Below are positions 24,287 through 32,624 of a DNA stretch of 64,000 nucleotides, in pieces (positions within the stretch are counted from its first letter, which is position 1; each line of letters begins with the position of its first letter). The stretch covers positions 43,626-107,625 of the forward strand of contig JBAXND010000010.1 of assembly GCA_037133915.1 (NCBI GenBank), written 5' to 3'. Source of the stretch: Bacteroidota bacterium (GTDB lineage Bacteria; Bacteroidota; Bacteroidia; Bacteroidales; CAIWKO01). The notes beneath the pieces are model-generated. The model saw nothing but the letters and a program-made list of their open reading frames with translations. It was not told the DNA's origin and did not search any database. The position numbers were made by a program, and so were the translations under genes.

Positions 24287-26290
24287 TTATTTTATCATTT
24301 CGTTAATCAGGTCATCATCGGCAATATTGGGAATAGTAACTGTAAGCCGTGGTTCATGTTCCATCGCTCTCAGTATACTGAACATTGCCGGCTCATTGCG
24401 CGCCCAGCTACGGCGTGCAATACCATTATTGACATCCCAGAAAAGCATGTTCTTCAACCTTCTGTCTGCATCATCCGAGCCATCGAGCACCATGCCGAAT
24501 CCGCCGTTGATTACTTCGCCCCAGCCAACACCTCCGCCATTATGAATAGAAACCCAGGTAGCGCCTCTGAATGAATCGCCGATTACATTCTGAATGGCCA
24601 TATCGGCCGTAAATTGGGATCCGTCGTAAATATTGGATGTTTCGCGGTAAGGCGAATCAGTGCCCGACACATCGTGATGGTCGCGCCCGAGAACGATAGG
24701 TGCCGATATTTTTCCATCTTTGATAGCCTTGTTGAATGCTTCTGCAATTAAGGTTCGGCCGGTGCAGTCAGCATATAATATGCGTGCCTGACTGCCCACA
24801 ACTAATTTATTTTTTTGGGCTTCGCGAATCCATTTGATGTTGTCTTTCATCTGCTGCTGTATGCGGTCAGGCGATGAGAGCGCTATATTTTCAAGAACGT
24901 CGCATGCAATTTTATCGGTACGTTCAAGGTCTGCGGGATTACCGGATGTACATACCCAGCGAAAAGGTCCGAAGCCGTAGTCGAAGCACATGGGTCCCAT
25001 AATATCCTGCACATACGACGGATAGCGAAACAGCCCATCGTTGCCCATGATATCTGCACCTGCGCGACTTGCTTCAAGCAAAAACGCGTTGCCGTAATCA
25101 AAGAAATACATTCCTTTTCCGCATAAAGTATTTATCGCTTTTACCTGACGCTTCAGTGATTCGCGAACCTTTTCGCGGAACAGCTCCGGTTGTTCTGCCA
25201 TCATAATTTTCGCATCTTCGAAAGCCACGCCTGCCGGATAATACCCGCCAGCCCACGGATTATGAAGCGAGGTCTGGTCGGAGCCCAGATCAACCTGCAT
25301 GCCGCGTTCTGCAAAGCATTCCCACAGGTCAACGATATTTCCCTGATATGCCAGTGAAACGGCTTCTTTATTGATTTTTGCTTTTTCGATGCGCGCAATA
25401 AGTTCATCAAGGTTGTCAAATACTTCATCCACCCATTCCTGTGAATGCCGTGTTTTGGTAGCTTTCGGATTTATTTCCGCAATAACACCGATTGCACCTG
25501 CAATGACGGCTGCCTTCGGCTGTGCTCCCGACATGCCTCCAAGGCCCGACGATACAAAAAGTTTTCCGGCAAGGCTTGCATTTCCGGTTTTACGTCCGGC
25601 ATTCATCAGCGTAATCGTTGTTCCATGAACAATTCCCTGAGGACCGATGTACATGAAAGAGCCGGCGGTCATTTGTCCGTACTGTGAAACACCGAGTGCA
25701 TTGAAGCGTTCCCAGTCGTCGGGTTTGCTGTAATTGGGAATAACCATGCCATTGGTGACCACCACGCGTGGCGCATCTTTATGTGACGGGAACAGCCCCA
25801 TAGGATGGCCCGAATACAATGCCAGCGTTTGCTCATCAGTCATAGTGGCAAGATATTTCATGGTAAGCAGATACTGCGCCCAGTTCTGGAAAACCGCGCC
25901 GTTGCCGCCGTAGGTAATAAGTTCGTCAGGATGCTGTGCCACACGTTCATCCAGATTATTACTCAGCATTACCATGATAGCAGCTGCCTGCTTTGACCGA
26001 TGCGGATATTCGTTGATATGACGGGCGAATATTTTGTATGCCGGTTTAAACCGGTACATATATATACGGCCAAACTTTTTCAGCTCATCCAGAAATTCGG
26101 GTGCAAGCGCGCTATGATGTTTGGGGTCGAAGTAACGGAGTGCATTGCGTAAGGCAAGTTTCTTTTCGGAAGCGGTCAGAATATCCTTCCGCTTGGGTGC
26201 GTGATTCACGATAGGATTGTAGTCTGCCGGCTGCGGTAATACATCGGGAATGCCCTGCAATATTGCTTTTTGAAAATCGTTCAATTCCAT
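24287..26290 (-). CDS. hutU: Urocanate hydratase
   Basis: A 667-residue urocanase, which adds water to urocanate to form imidazolone propionate in histidine breakdown, using NAD+ as electrophile. Key stretches are the NAD-binding SSGLGGMSGAQPKAA, the GPFRWVCTSG segment and the RDHHDVSGTDSPYRETS region. It belongs to the longer urocanase subfamily (over 650 residues against about 555 for the Pseudomonas enzyme). The start at 26290 is preferred, since a longer frame would overlap the divergent peptidase gene and adds 62 unlike residues. hutH, hutI and hutG are not in the window, so the pathway must be completed elsewhere. Confidence 0.94.
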   Translation of the reverse strand: MELNDFQKAILQGIPDVLPQPADYNPIVNHAPKRKDILTASEKKLALRNALRYFDPKHHSALAPEFLDELKKFGRIYMYRFKPAYKIFARHINEYPHRSKQAAAIMVMLSNNLDERVAQHPDELITYGGNGAVFQNWAQYLLTMKYLATMTDEQTLALYSGHPMGLFPSHKDAPRVVVTNGMVIPNYSKPDDWERFNALGVSQYGQMTAGSFMYIGPQGIVHGTTITLMNAGRKTGNASLAGKLFVSSGLGGMSGAQPKAAVIAGAIGVIAEINPKATKTRHSQEWVDEVFDNLDELIARIEKAKINKEAVSLAYQGNIVDLWECFAERGMQVDLGSDQTSLHNPWAGGYYPAGVAFEDAKIMMAEQPELFREKVRESLKRQVKAINTLCGKGMYFFDYGNAFLLEASRAGADIMGNDGLFRYPSYVQDIMGPMCFDYGFGPFRWVCTSGNPADLERTDKIACDVLENIALSSPDRIQQQMKDNIKWIREAQKNKLVVGSQARILYADCTGRTLIAEAFNKAIKDGKISAPIVLGRDHHDVSGTDSPYRETSNIYDGSQFTADMAIQNVIGDSFRGATWVSIHNGGGVGWGEVINGGFGMVLDGSDDADRRLKNMLFWDVNNGIARRSWARNEPAMFSILRAMEHEPRLTVTIPNIADDDLINEMIK

Positions 26291-26411
26291 GTTATTGGTG
26301 TGTTTGGTTACAAAATTAATAAAATTGGGATGCTTGCAGATATATTTCTGATTGAAGCGAAAAATGTAACTTAGCGCTGAAATAGGAGTCGAGAGTAAAC
26401 TAAAACCAGCC

Positions 26412-28325
26412 ATGAAAATAAAAACAACAATACTCGCATTGCTTTTTGCCCCGTTGTTTGCCTTTTCGCAGGGCATTACGCCAACATTGGTTGATTCGGT
26501 GCCTATGCGTGACGGAAAGAAACTGGCGGCAGATATCTATGTGCCGGATACATCGCAGCAGTGGTCAACCATTTTGGTACAAACGCCCTACAACAGGCTT
26601 GCATACAGAATCATCGGAATACCGCTCATAGGCAACGCGCTTGCGTCTTCGCATTTTGCAGTTGTAATTGCCGACTGGCGTTGCTTTTACGGTTCTGCAG
26701 CTGCTTGTACTACGAATGTGAATCGCGGGAAAGACGGATATGACCTTGTGGAATGGATTGCCACACAGCCGTGGTCGAACGGTAAAATAGGAACCTGGGG
26801 TCCTTCGGCGCTCGGAAAAATTCAGTTTGAAACGGCGCGACAAAACCCGCCCCATCTGATATGTGGCGTGCCGTTGGTAGGAAGTCCGCAGTTCGACTAT
26901 CAGGAATATTATCCGGGAGGCGTTTACCGTACCGAATATGTGGAACAGCTTGATGCTCTTGGATTCGGCATTTCCACTATGGTAAGCGCACATCCGGTTC
27001 ATGATATTCTGTGGACCTATTCTGAGTTTTATAACAACAAACCCGATTCTGTTTTTGTACCGATGCTTATGATAGGCGGATGGTATGATCATGAAACTCT
27101 TCCACTAATTCAATTTTATAACGGCATTCATTCATCATCGCCACTCGCCGTGCGTAACAAACACCGCTTACTGATGGGGCCCTGGGCACACGGTGGCTTC
27201 GGACCGGCACAGGTGGGAAGTGCACAGCAGGGCGAATTGTATTATTATGATGCAGTGGGCTGGAGCGATTCACTCGCGCTTATGCATCTCGAGTATTATC
27301 TGAATAATGAAGCAAACGGGTGGAATACATCGCCGTATATTCAGTATTTTCAGATGGGCGAGAATACCTGGCAAAATACTGCGGTATGGCCGCCGACAGG
27401 ACTTACAACCTACAATCTGTATTTTCACGACGATGGCTCAGTAAATACAACAATGCCGACTGCTGCCGTTGACTATGATTCTGTTATTTATGATCCGCGT
27501 AATCCTTCGCCAACGATTGGCGGCGCAACACTCAGGCAGGACCTGCTTCAGGGACCTTACGACCAGGCGCCTGCGGTTGAGAACCGTAATGATATTTTGC
27601 TGTACCGTTCGGTGGTTTTGGGCGCTGATGTAGTGATGAAAGGCAAAGCGACGGTACATCTGTTTATTTCATCCGACCGGAAAGATACCGATTTTGATAT
27701 CCGTCTGACGGATATTTACCCAGACGGAAAATCAATGTTGCTGGCTGACGGCACTCGCAGAGCACGTTTCAGAAATGGATATAATGCTTCTGACACCGCG
27801 AGCCTTATCCCGGGAACGGTATACGAGATTATTATCGACCTGCCCGACATTGCCAATACGTTTCTGGCCGGACACCGCATTGGTATTGATGTTTCATCGT
27901 CAAACTATCCTCGTTACGACTGCAATCTGAACAACGGAAAAGCAATGTATGCAGCCGGCGATACGCTGATTGCCACGAACCGTATTTACACAAATTCAGT
28001 CCACGCGTCGTATATAGAAATGCCGCTGATTGATTTTACAGGAAGCGTGATTAATAATGCATCCGAACAAACAGGATTTACGATTTTTCCGAATCCTGCA
28101 ACAGCATCTGTAAGTATTTCGCTTCTCCCACCCAACGGCAGGATAACGAACGTGCAAGTTTTAAATAGTTCCGGAATAACAGTAATGTCAATCGATTTCC
28201 GACATCAGCATAGCGGTACAAAAACGACGGATATCAATACGTCCGCATTGCAGCAAGGAATTTATTTTGTAAAATTGACCACAGAAAATGACAATTTTAT
28301 TTCTAAACTCATAATAATAAGATAG
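26412..28325 (+). CDS. Secreted S15-family (CocE/NonD) peptidase with T9SS sorting domain
   Basis: A 637-residue exported alpha/beta-hydrolase of the X-Pro dipeptidyl-peptidase/cocaine-esterase family. The nucleophile is Ser132 in GTWGPSALG (family pattern GxSYxG, here modified), with Asp226 in GGWYDHET and His260 in GPWAHGG completing the triad. A jelly-roll domain typical of the C-terminal half follows, then a ~75-residue T9SS type A sorting domain (FTIFPNPATASVSI, ending KLIIIR). Signal peptide cleavage is near AFSQ. It should work at the surface or outside the cell on Pro-containing peptides or esters. It is 3 bp from an M20 peptidase gene. Confidence 0.9.
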   Translation: MKIKTTILALLFAPLFAFSQGITPTLVDSVPMRDGKKLAADIYVPDTSQQWSTILVQTPYNRLAYRIIGIPLIGNALASSHFAVVIADWRCFYGSAAACTTNVNRGKDGYDLVEWIATQPWSNGKIGTWGPSALGKIQFETARQNPPHLICGVPLVGSPQFDYQEYYPGGVYRTEYVEQLDALGFGISTMVSAHPVHDILWTYSEFYNNKPDSVFVPMLMIGGWYDHETLPLIQFYNGIHSSSPLAVRNKHRLLMGPWAHGGFGPAQVGSAQQGELYYYDAVGWSDSLALMHLEYYLNNEANGWNTSPYIQYFQMGENTWQNTAVWPPTGLTTYNLYFHDDGSVNTTMPTAAVDYDSVIYDPRNPSPTIGGATLRQDLLQGPYDQAPAVENRNDILLYRSVVLGADVVMKGKATVHLFISSDRKDTDFDIRLTDIYPDGKSMLLADGTRRARFRNGYNASDTASLIPGTVYEIIIDLPDIANTFLAGHRIGIDVSSSNYPRYDCNLNNGKAMYAAGDTLIATNRIYTNSVHASYIEMPLIDFTGSVINNASEQTGFTIFPNPATASVSISLLPPNGRITNVQVLNSSGITVMSIDFRHQHSGTKTTDINTSALQQGIYFVKLTTENDNFISKLIIIR

Positions 28326-28328
28326 TAC

Positions 28329-29705
28329 ATGGAAGACATTAAAAAATACATTGATACCCACCGTGAACGCTTTATAGAAGAACTGTTTGGCCTGATGCGC
28401 ATACCATCGGTCAGTGCAAAGGAAGAGCATAAACCAGACATGTACGCTGCCGCGGAATACATCAAAACGAAGATAGTGGAAGCCGGTGCTGACAAGGCAG
28501 AGGTGATGACTACAGAAGGTCATCCGGTGATTTACGGTGAGAAAATTATTGATGCAAATCTTCCGACAGTAATGATTTACGGGCATTATGATGTGCAGCC
28601 CGCCGAGCCGCTTGAACTGTGGACGGTGACCAAAGCATTCGAGCCCATAATCAAAGATGAAAAAATTTGGGGGCGTGGGGCAGATGATGACAAGGGGCAG
28701 ATGTTTATGCAGCTCAAGGCATTTGAGTTTATGTGTAAAACCGGAAAATTGCCCTGCAATGTAAAATTCATGCTTGAAGGCGAGGAAGAAGTTGGTTCTG
28801 TAAGTCTCGGAAAATTCTGCGCTCAGCACAAGGAACTGCTCAAAGCAGATGTAATTCTTGTTTCCGACACAGGAATGATTGCACCTGATGTCCCTTCTGT
28901 TACGGTAGGATTGCGTGGCTTATGTTATATGGAGGTAGAAGTGACCGGACCCAATCGCGACCTTCACAGCGGTCATTATGGCGGAGCTGTTGCCAATCCG
29001 CTGAATGTCCTTTGCAAAATGATATCAAATCTTACAGATGAAAACGGACATATAACCATTGATGGATTTTATGACGATGTGCTTGAAGTCAGTGCTGCCG
29101 AGCGTGCCGAAATGGCGCGGGCGCCCTTTGACCTTGAGAAATATAAAAAGAGTATTGATATAGGTGACATAGAAGGTGAAAAGGGCTATACCACGGCTGA
29201 GCGCACGGGTATCAGGCCTGCCCTGGATGTAAATGGAATCTGGGGCGGTTATATTGAGCCCGGAGCAAAAACGATTTTGCCTTCAACGGCAAGTGCGAAA
29301 ATTTCCATGCGTTTGGTTCCCAACCAGAATTCCGAAAAAATTGAGAAATTATTTGAGGCACATTTCAAAAAAGTTGCCCCAAAATCAGTAAAAGTAAAGG
29401 TAACCAGCCTGCACGGGGGCGAAGCCTATGTTTCACCCATAGACACCATTGCCTACAGTGCTGCCAGTGCCGCGCTGGAACAGACATTCGGCAAAAAGCC
29501 AATACCAACACGCGGAGGCGGCAGTATTCCGGTAATCGCATTGTTTGAAAAAGTTCTCGGCACAAAGTCAATTCTTATGGGTTTTGGTCTTGAGAGCGAC
29601 GCGATTCATTCCCCGAATGAAAATTTTCCGCTTTTCAACTTTTTCAAAGGCATAGAAACCATTCCCTGGTTTTATAAGTATTTTGCTGAAGGCATGAAAA
29701 TGTAA
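28329..29705 (+). CDS. M20 family dipeptidase/metallopeptidase
   Basis: A 458-residue cytoplasmic zinc peptidase of the M20 family (dipeptidase/CNDP-like). Metal and catalytic motifs are IYGHYDVQPAE (His and catalytic Asp), WGRGADDDKGQ (bridging Asp), LEGEEEVGS (catalytic Glu and metal Glu), VSDTG (Asp) and a C-terminal His in ESDAIHSPNE. The lid domain lies around residues 190-330. It follows the S15 peptidase gene by 3 bp, so the pair probably breaks down peptides stepwise from outside to inside. Length is normal. Confidence 0.93.
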   Translation: MEDIKKYIDTHRERFIEELFGLMRIPSVSAKEEHKPDMYAAAEYIKTKIVEAGADKAEVMTTEGHPVIYGEKIIDANLPTVMIYGHYDVQPAEPLELWTVTKAFEPIIKDEKIWGRGADDDKGQMFMQLKAFEFMCKTGKLPCNVKFMLEGEEEVGSVSLGKFCAQHKELLKADVILVSDTGMIAPDVPSVTVGLRGLCYMEVEVTGPNRDLHSGHYGGAVANPLNVLCKMISNLTDENGHITIDGFYDDVLEVSAAERAEMARAPFDLEKYKKSIDIGDIEGEKGYTTAERTGIRPALDVNGIWGGYIEPGAKTILPSTASAKISMRLVPNQNSEKIEKLFEAHFKKVAPKSVKVKVTSLHGGEAYVSPIDTIAYSAASAALEQTFGKKPIPTRGGGSIPVIALFEKVLGTKSILMGFGLESDAIHSPNENFPLFNFFKGIETIPWFYKYFAEGMKM

Positions 29706-29901
29706 AGGTCTTTTTTACAGCTGATTACATATTATTTCGCACATATATTTCCGGGCGTTTCAACAGGCTCAACGACAGGTAAGGAGTGGTTCGTGTCATG
29801 TTGAAGGGTGAATTATGACCATTGATAAATACTCGCCGCAATATTACATTAGTTTTTGTTCTAATAATTGTAGTATTGTCAGTGAAACGAAAAAAAATAA
29901 G

Positions 29902-29909
29902 TACATTTG
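29902..29909 (+). promoter_or_regulatory. -7 box of the BMC operon
   Basis: TACATTTG matches TAnnTTTG exactly. TTG elements lie 23 bp (29876-29878) and 31 bp upstream, slightly beyond the usual spacing. Transcription from here would give a leader of about 165 bases. Confidence 0.55.
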
Positions 29910-29972
29910 CCGAAAATGAGTGATATCATATCAAACATAAATATTTTGCCTTGTTTCTCTCATTTGAGGTGT

Positions 29973-29996
29973 AGCCCTCCGTTTATCGCAAGGGCT
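29973..29996 (+). promoter_or_regulatory. Stem-loop in the BMC leader
   Basis: AGCCCT (29973-29978) and AGGGCT (29991-29996) form a perfect 6-bp stem with a 12-base loop, followed by an AT-rich stretch. It could act as an attenuator or a transcript-stabilising hairpin. No run of T follows, so simple termination is less likely. Confidence 0.4.
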
Positions 29997-30065
29997 TAAA
30001 TTTAAGAGAGATAAGTATTTTCAATGTAAAGGATTCAAAACAAACAATAATCATTAACCATTCAC

Positions 30066-30072
30066 AAGGAGG
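30066..30072 (+). promoter_or_regulatory. Strong Shine-Dalgarno of the first BMC-H gene
   Basis: AAGGAGG sits 7 bp before the ATG at 30080. Such perfect sites are rare in this genome region, where most genes lack one. Confidence 0.75.
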
Positions 30073-30079
30073 ACCAATA

Positions 30080-30388
30080 ATGGAAGATAATGGCATGAAA
30101 GCCCTGGGAATGATAGAAACCAGAGGTTTTACGGCCATGGTTGAAGCATCAGACGCCATGGTAAAAGCAGCAAATGTCGAACTTATCGGCTATGAAAAAA
30201 TAGGCGGAGGTTATGTTACTGCGATAGTTCGCGGTGATGTTGCAGCCGTAAGGGCAGCCGTTGACGCGGGTACGCGTGCAGCAGAAAAAGTAGGACAAAT
30301 TGTTTCTACGCACGTTATTCCGAGACCACATCAAAATGTTGACAGCGCGTTGCCGTTGGGAGTTAAAACAAATAAGAAAGGAAAATAA
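30080..30388 (+). CDS. BMC-H microcompartment shell protein (copy 1)
   Basis: A 102-residue single-domain shell protein (PduA/EutM/CcmK family) that should form cyclic hexamers tiling the facets. The N-terminal [20 protein letters not shown], the pore loop EKIGGGY and the C-terminal [12 protein letters not shown] motif are diagnostic. The pore-lining Gly-Gly-Gly differs from the Gly-Ser-Gly of PduA and would give a wider or less polar pore. It is first in an 11-gene operon with shell, vertex and core enzymes. A second BMC-H (31.05 kb) is almost the same in protein sequence. Confidence 0.97.
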   Translation: MEDNGMKALGMIETRGFTAMVEASDAMVKAANVELIGYEKIGGGYVTAIVRGDVAAVRAAVDAGTRAAEKVGQIVSTHVIPRPHQNVDSALPLGVKTNKKGK

Positions 30389-30390
30389 CC

Positions 30391-31011
30391 ATGATCGATT
30401 TAAGAACTTACATTTTTCTCGATTCCCTGCAGTTGCAGATGGCTTCTTACATGTCCACTGTATCCAGAGGATATCTTCCGGTAGCCGGTCAGGCCTGCTG
30501 CATTATGGAAATTGCCCCCGGTATTGAGATTAACTCACTTACCGATATTGCCCTCAAGGCAACCAACGTTACCCCCGGTATGCAGGTGGTAGAACGTGCT
30601 TATGGTATGCTGGAGGTACATTCCGACAGTCAGGGCGATACACGCATGGCAGGAGAATCGGTATTAAGAGCTATTGAACGTGTAGAAACTGACCGTATCA
30701 AACCCAGAATTCTTACCAGCCAGTTGATTAAAAACGTGGAAGACCACCATGCACAGCTCATCAACAGAAACCGCTGGGGAATGATGCTGCTGCGCGGCGA
30801 TACCCTTTTTGTACTGGAAGTTGAACCCGCAGGATATGCTTATTACGCAGCCAACGAAGCCGAAAAATCAGCCCGCATCAACATTATTGATGTAATGGGA
30901 TTTGGAAAATTCGGTCGCGTTTATATCGGTGGCGAAGAAGCTGAAGTACTGGAATGCAAGAAAACAGTTGAGAAACGCCTTGCCGAGATTACCGGAAGGG
31001 AAGAATACTAG
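30391..31011 (+). CDS. BMC-T shell protein, CsoS1D type with gated pore
   Basis: A 206-residue tandem-domain shell protein with the permuted fold of the CsoS1D/Hoch_5816 group: DLRTYIFLDSLQLQMASYMS at the N-terminus, VAGQACCIMEIAPG, and LINRNRWGMMLLRGDTLFVLE in the second domain. The gating Glu-Arg pair known in CsoS1D occurs as Glu68-Arg69 in VVERAYGM. Such trimers stack in pairs and open or close a large pore, which could admit sugar phosphates and CoA. It starts 2 bp after the BMC-H stop, with an AAAGGA site 8 bp before the ATG. Confidence 0.93.
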   Translation: MIDLRTYIFLDSLQLQMASYMSTVSRGYLPVAGQACCIMEIAPGIEINSLTDIALKATNVTPGMQVVERAYGMLEVHSDSQGDTRMAGESVLRAIERVETDRIKPRILTSQLIKNVEDHHAQLINRNRWGMMLLRGDTLFVLEVEPAGYAYYAANEAEKSARINIIDVMGFGKFGRVYIGGEEAEVLECKKTVEKRLAEITGREEY

Positions 31012-31050
31012 AAATTAATATTAATAAGAAAATAAAAAGGAGAAATTACC

Positions 31051-31353
31051 ATGTCTGAAATGAATACCGAAGCTTTAGGAATGATCGAAACAAGAGGTTT
31101 TACCGCAATGGTTGAAGCTTCTGATGCAATGGTGAAAGCTGCAAAAGTTGAACTTATTGGTTATGAAAAAATTGGTGGCGGTTTTGTAACTGCTATCGTT
31201 CGTGGCGATGTTGCAGCCGTTAGAGCAGCTGTTGATGCAGGCGTTCGCGCAGCAGAAAAAGTTGGCGAAATTGTTTCGACACACGTTATTCCGAGACCGC
31301 ATAATAATGTTGACAGCGCTCTGCCTTTGGGCCGCGTTATCACAAAGAAATAA
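31051..31353 (+). CDS. BMC-H microcompartment shell protein (copy 2)
   Basis: A 100-residue hexameric shell protein. Between ALGMIETRG and SALPLG it differs from copy 1 at only about five positions (for example Asn/Lys, Tyr/Phe after the pore, Thr/Val, Gln/Glu, Gln/Asn), yet the DNA differs at many third codon positions. This indicates an old duplication kept under strong protein-level constraint. The N-terminal few and C-terminal few residues differ. An AAGGAGA site lies 7 bp before the ATG. It probably co-assembles with copy 1 in facets. Confidence 0.97.
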   Translation: MSEMNTEALGMIETRGFTAMVEASDAMVKAAKVELIGYEKIGGGFVTAIVRGDVAAVRAAVDAGVRAAEKVGEIVSTHVIPRPHNNVDSALPLGRVITKK

Positions 31354-31376
31354 TTTTTGCGATTGGTTAATGTCCG

Positions 31377-31428
31377 GCAGGAACAGGCGGTTCTGAGAAT
31401 TTAATTATTCCGGGATTACCTGTCCTGC
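31377..31428 (+). promoter_or_regulatory. Stem-loop between shell genes
   Basis: GCAGGAACAG (31377-31386) and CTGTCCTGC (31420-31428) pair with a single bulged base, closing a 33-base loop. It lies in the only sizeable gap (107 bp) inside the operon and may uncouple expression of abundant facet proteins from the vertex and enzyme genes. Confidence 0.4.
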
Positions 31429-31460
31429 TGAACCTAACATGCATCTTAATAATACAGAAA

Positions 31461-31766
31461 ATGATTTTAGCAAAAGTTGTTGGAACGGTTGTTTCCAGTC
31501 ACAAGGCGCCCAAGATTGAAGGAATTACGTTCCTGCTTCTTGAGAAAATTGACCCTGTGACCATGAAAGGAAAGAACGATTTTGTTGTTTCCATGGACAG
31601 CGTTGGCGCCGGCATCGGAGAGATCGTGTTTTATGTATCGGGCAGCAGTGCCCGCTTCACGACTACTACCGAAGGAAGACCTACCGACTCTGCCATTATC
31701 GCCATCGTTGATTTCATTGAAAAAGACGGACAGTACACGTATCGTAAAGATAATCAGAAGTTATGA
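31461..31766 (+). CDS. BMC-P vertex protein 1 (EutN/CcmL family)
   Basis: A 101-residue pentamer-forming protein. MILAKVVGTVVSSHK at the N-terminus and the VSMDSVGAGIGEIVFYVSGSSAR motif identify the EutN/CcmL fold that caps the twelve shell vertices. The last codons overlap the next BMC-P start by 4 bp. It lacks a strong Shine-Dalgarno. Confidence 0.95.
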   Translation: MILAKVVGTVVSSHKAPKIEGITFLLLEKIDPVTMKGKNDFVVSMDSVGAGIGEIVFYVSGSSARFTTTTEGRPTDSAIIAIVDFIEKDGQYTYRKDNQKL

Positions 31767-32050
31767 TATTAGGTAAGATAGCCGGAACGGTGGTAAGCAG
31801 CACACTCAATATTGACATTGAGGGCGGAAGATACCTGCTGGTTGATAAATGCAATCAGCATGGCACGGTAAAAGGCGATTTTATTGTCGCACTTGACCTG
31901 GTTGGAGCCGGCCACGGAGAAATGGTCCTGCTTGCCGAAAGTTCATCAGCAAGAGAAACACCTGCCACAGTAAATAAAGCCATCGATGCTGCTGTTGTTG
32001 CAATCATAGATATGATCGATGAGAATGAGACGATTGTTTATAAGAAATGA
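31763..32050 (+). CDS. BMC-P vertex protein 2 (EutN/CcmL family)
   Basis: A 95-residue pentameric vertex protein with MILGKIAGTVVSSTL and ALDLVGAGHGEMVLLAESSSAR. It begins inside the previous BMC-P gene (ATGA overlap), which indicates translational coupling. It is clearly related to but diverged from the other three vertex proteins of the operon. Confidence 0.95.
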   Translation: MILGKIAGTVVSSTLNIDIEGGRYLLVDKCNQHGTVKGDFIVALDLVGAGHGEMVLLAESSSARETPATVNKAIDAAVVAIIDMIDENETIVYKK

Positions 32051-32057
32051 GGGATAA

Positions 32058-32609
32058 ATGGGCTTTGTAGTCTTAGGGGTGTTGGAATATAGCAGCATAG
32101 CTGCCGGAATAAAAGCCCTGGATGAAATGGTTAAAATTGCGCCGGTAAAAATTATTGAAGCAAGAACTATTTGTCCGGGAAAATATATTATCGTTTTTAG
32201 TGGCGATGTAGCTTCTGTTGAATATTCATTCAAACAGGGTTACGAGAGCGGCAAAGACTGTATTGTTGACAGCCTGTTCCTGCCGATGGTGCATCCCGAT
32301 GTGGTGCCCGCTATCGGCAATATCGTGAAAACGGATGAATGGGATGCCATTGGTATCATTGAAACCTCATCCGTTGTTTCGAGTATTGAAGCTGCTGATG
32401 CCGCCGCCAAAACGGGAGGCGTGAACATTATTGAAATAAGGCTTGCAATAGGGTTTGGAGGAAAATCATATTTAAAAATGCTCGGCAGTCTTGACGCCGT
32501 TCAGGCGGCCATGGAAGCCGGCACCGAGAAAGCGAAAGCAAAAAATCTTCTCGTGAGAGATGTGCTCATTCCCCAGCCCCACAATGAAATTAAACCATTT
32601 TTCATGTAA
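32058..32609 (+). CDS. BMC-T shell protein, PduT type with pore cysteine
   Basis: A 183-residue protein with two fused BMC domains, forming pseudohexameric trimers. The first-domain pore loop reads RTICPGKYIIVFSGD; Cys39 aligns with Cys38 of PduT, which holds a 4Fe-4S cluster at the three-fold pore. The second domain (AIGIIETSSVVSSIEAADAA, LAIGFGGKSYLKM, DVLIPQPHNEI) also follows PduT closely. The shell could thus carry electrons across its wall. No PduS-like flavoprotein partner is encoded in the operon. Cluster binding is inferred from PduT. Confidence 0.92.
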   Translation: MGFVVLGVLEYSSIAAGIKALDEMVKIAPVKIIEARTICPGKYIIVFSGDVASVEYSFKQGYESGKDCIVDSLFLPMVHPDVVPAIGNIVKTDEWDAIGIIETSSVVSSIEAADAAAKTGGVNIIEIRLAIGFGGKSYLKMLGSLDAVQAAMEAGTEKAKAKNLLVRDVLIPQPHNEIKPFFM

Positions 32610-32610
32610 C

Positions 32611-32616
32611 AGGAGG
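32611..32616 (+). promoter_or_regulatory. Shine-Dalgarno that sets the aldehyde dehydrogenase start
   Basis: AGGAGG lies 8 bp before a TTG at 32625 and only 2 bp before another TTG at 32619. No ATG occurs in this region, so spacing favours 32625. Confidence 0.7.
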
Positions 32617-32624
32617 ATTTGAAA

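Larger units (their letters stand above)
29706..30079. other. Leader and promoter region of the BMC operon
   Basis: A 374-bp gap before the microcompartment genes. It contains a palindrome-rich stretch near 29752-29785 with TTTCAACAGGCTCAACGACAGG-type repeats, a -7 box at 29902-29909, a stem-loop at 29973-29996 and the BMC-H Shine-Dalgarno at 30066-30072. No open frame of interest is present. Confidence 0.5.

Noticed and set aside
24287..26290. Histidine-utilisation (hut) operon suspected around urocanase
   Set aside because: No histidine ammonia-lyase, imidazolonepropionase or glutamate formimidoyltransferase gene lies on either side.
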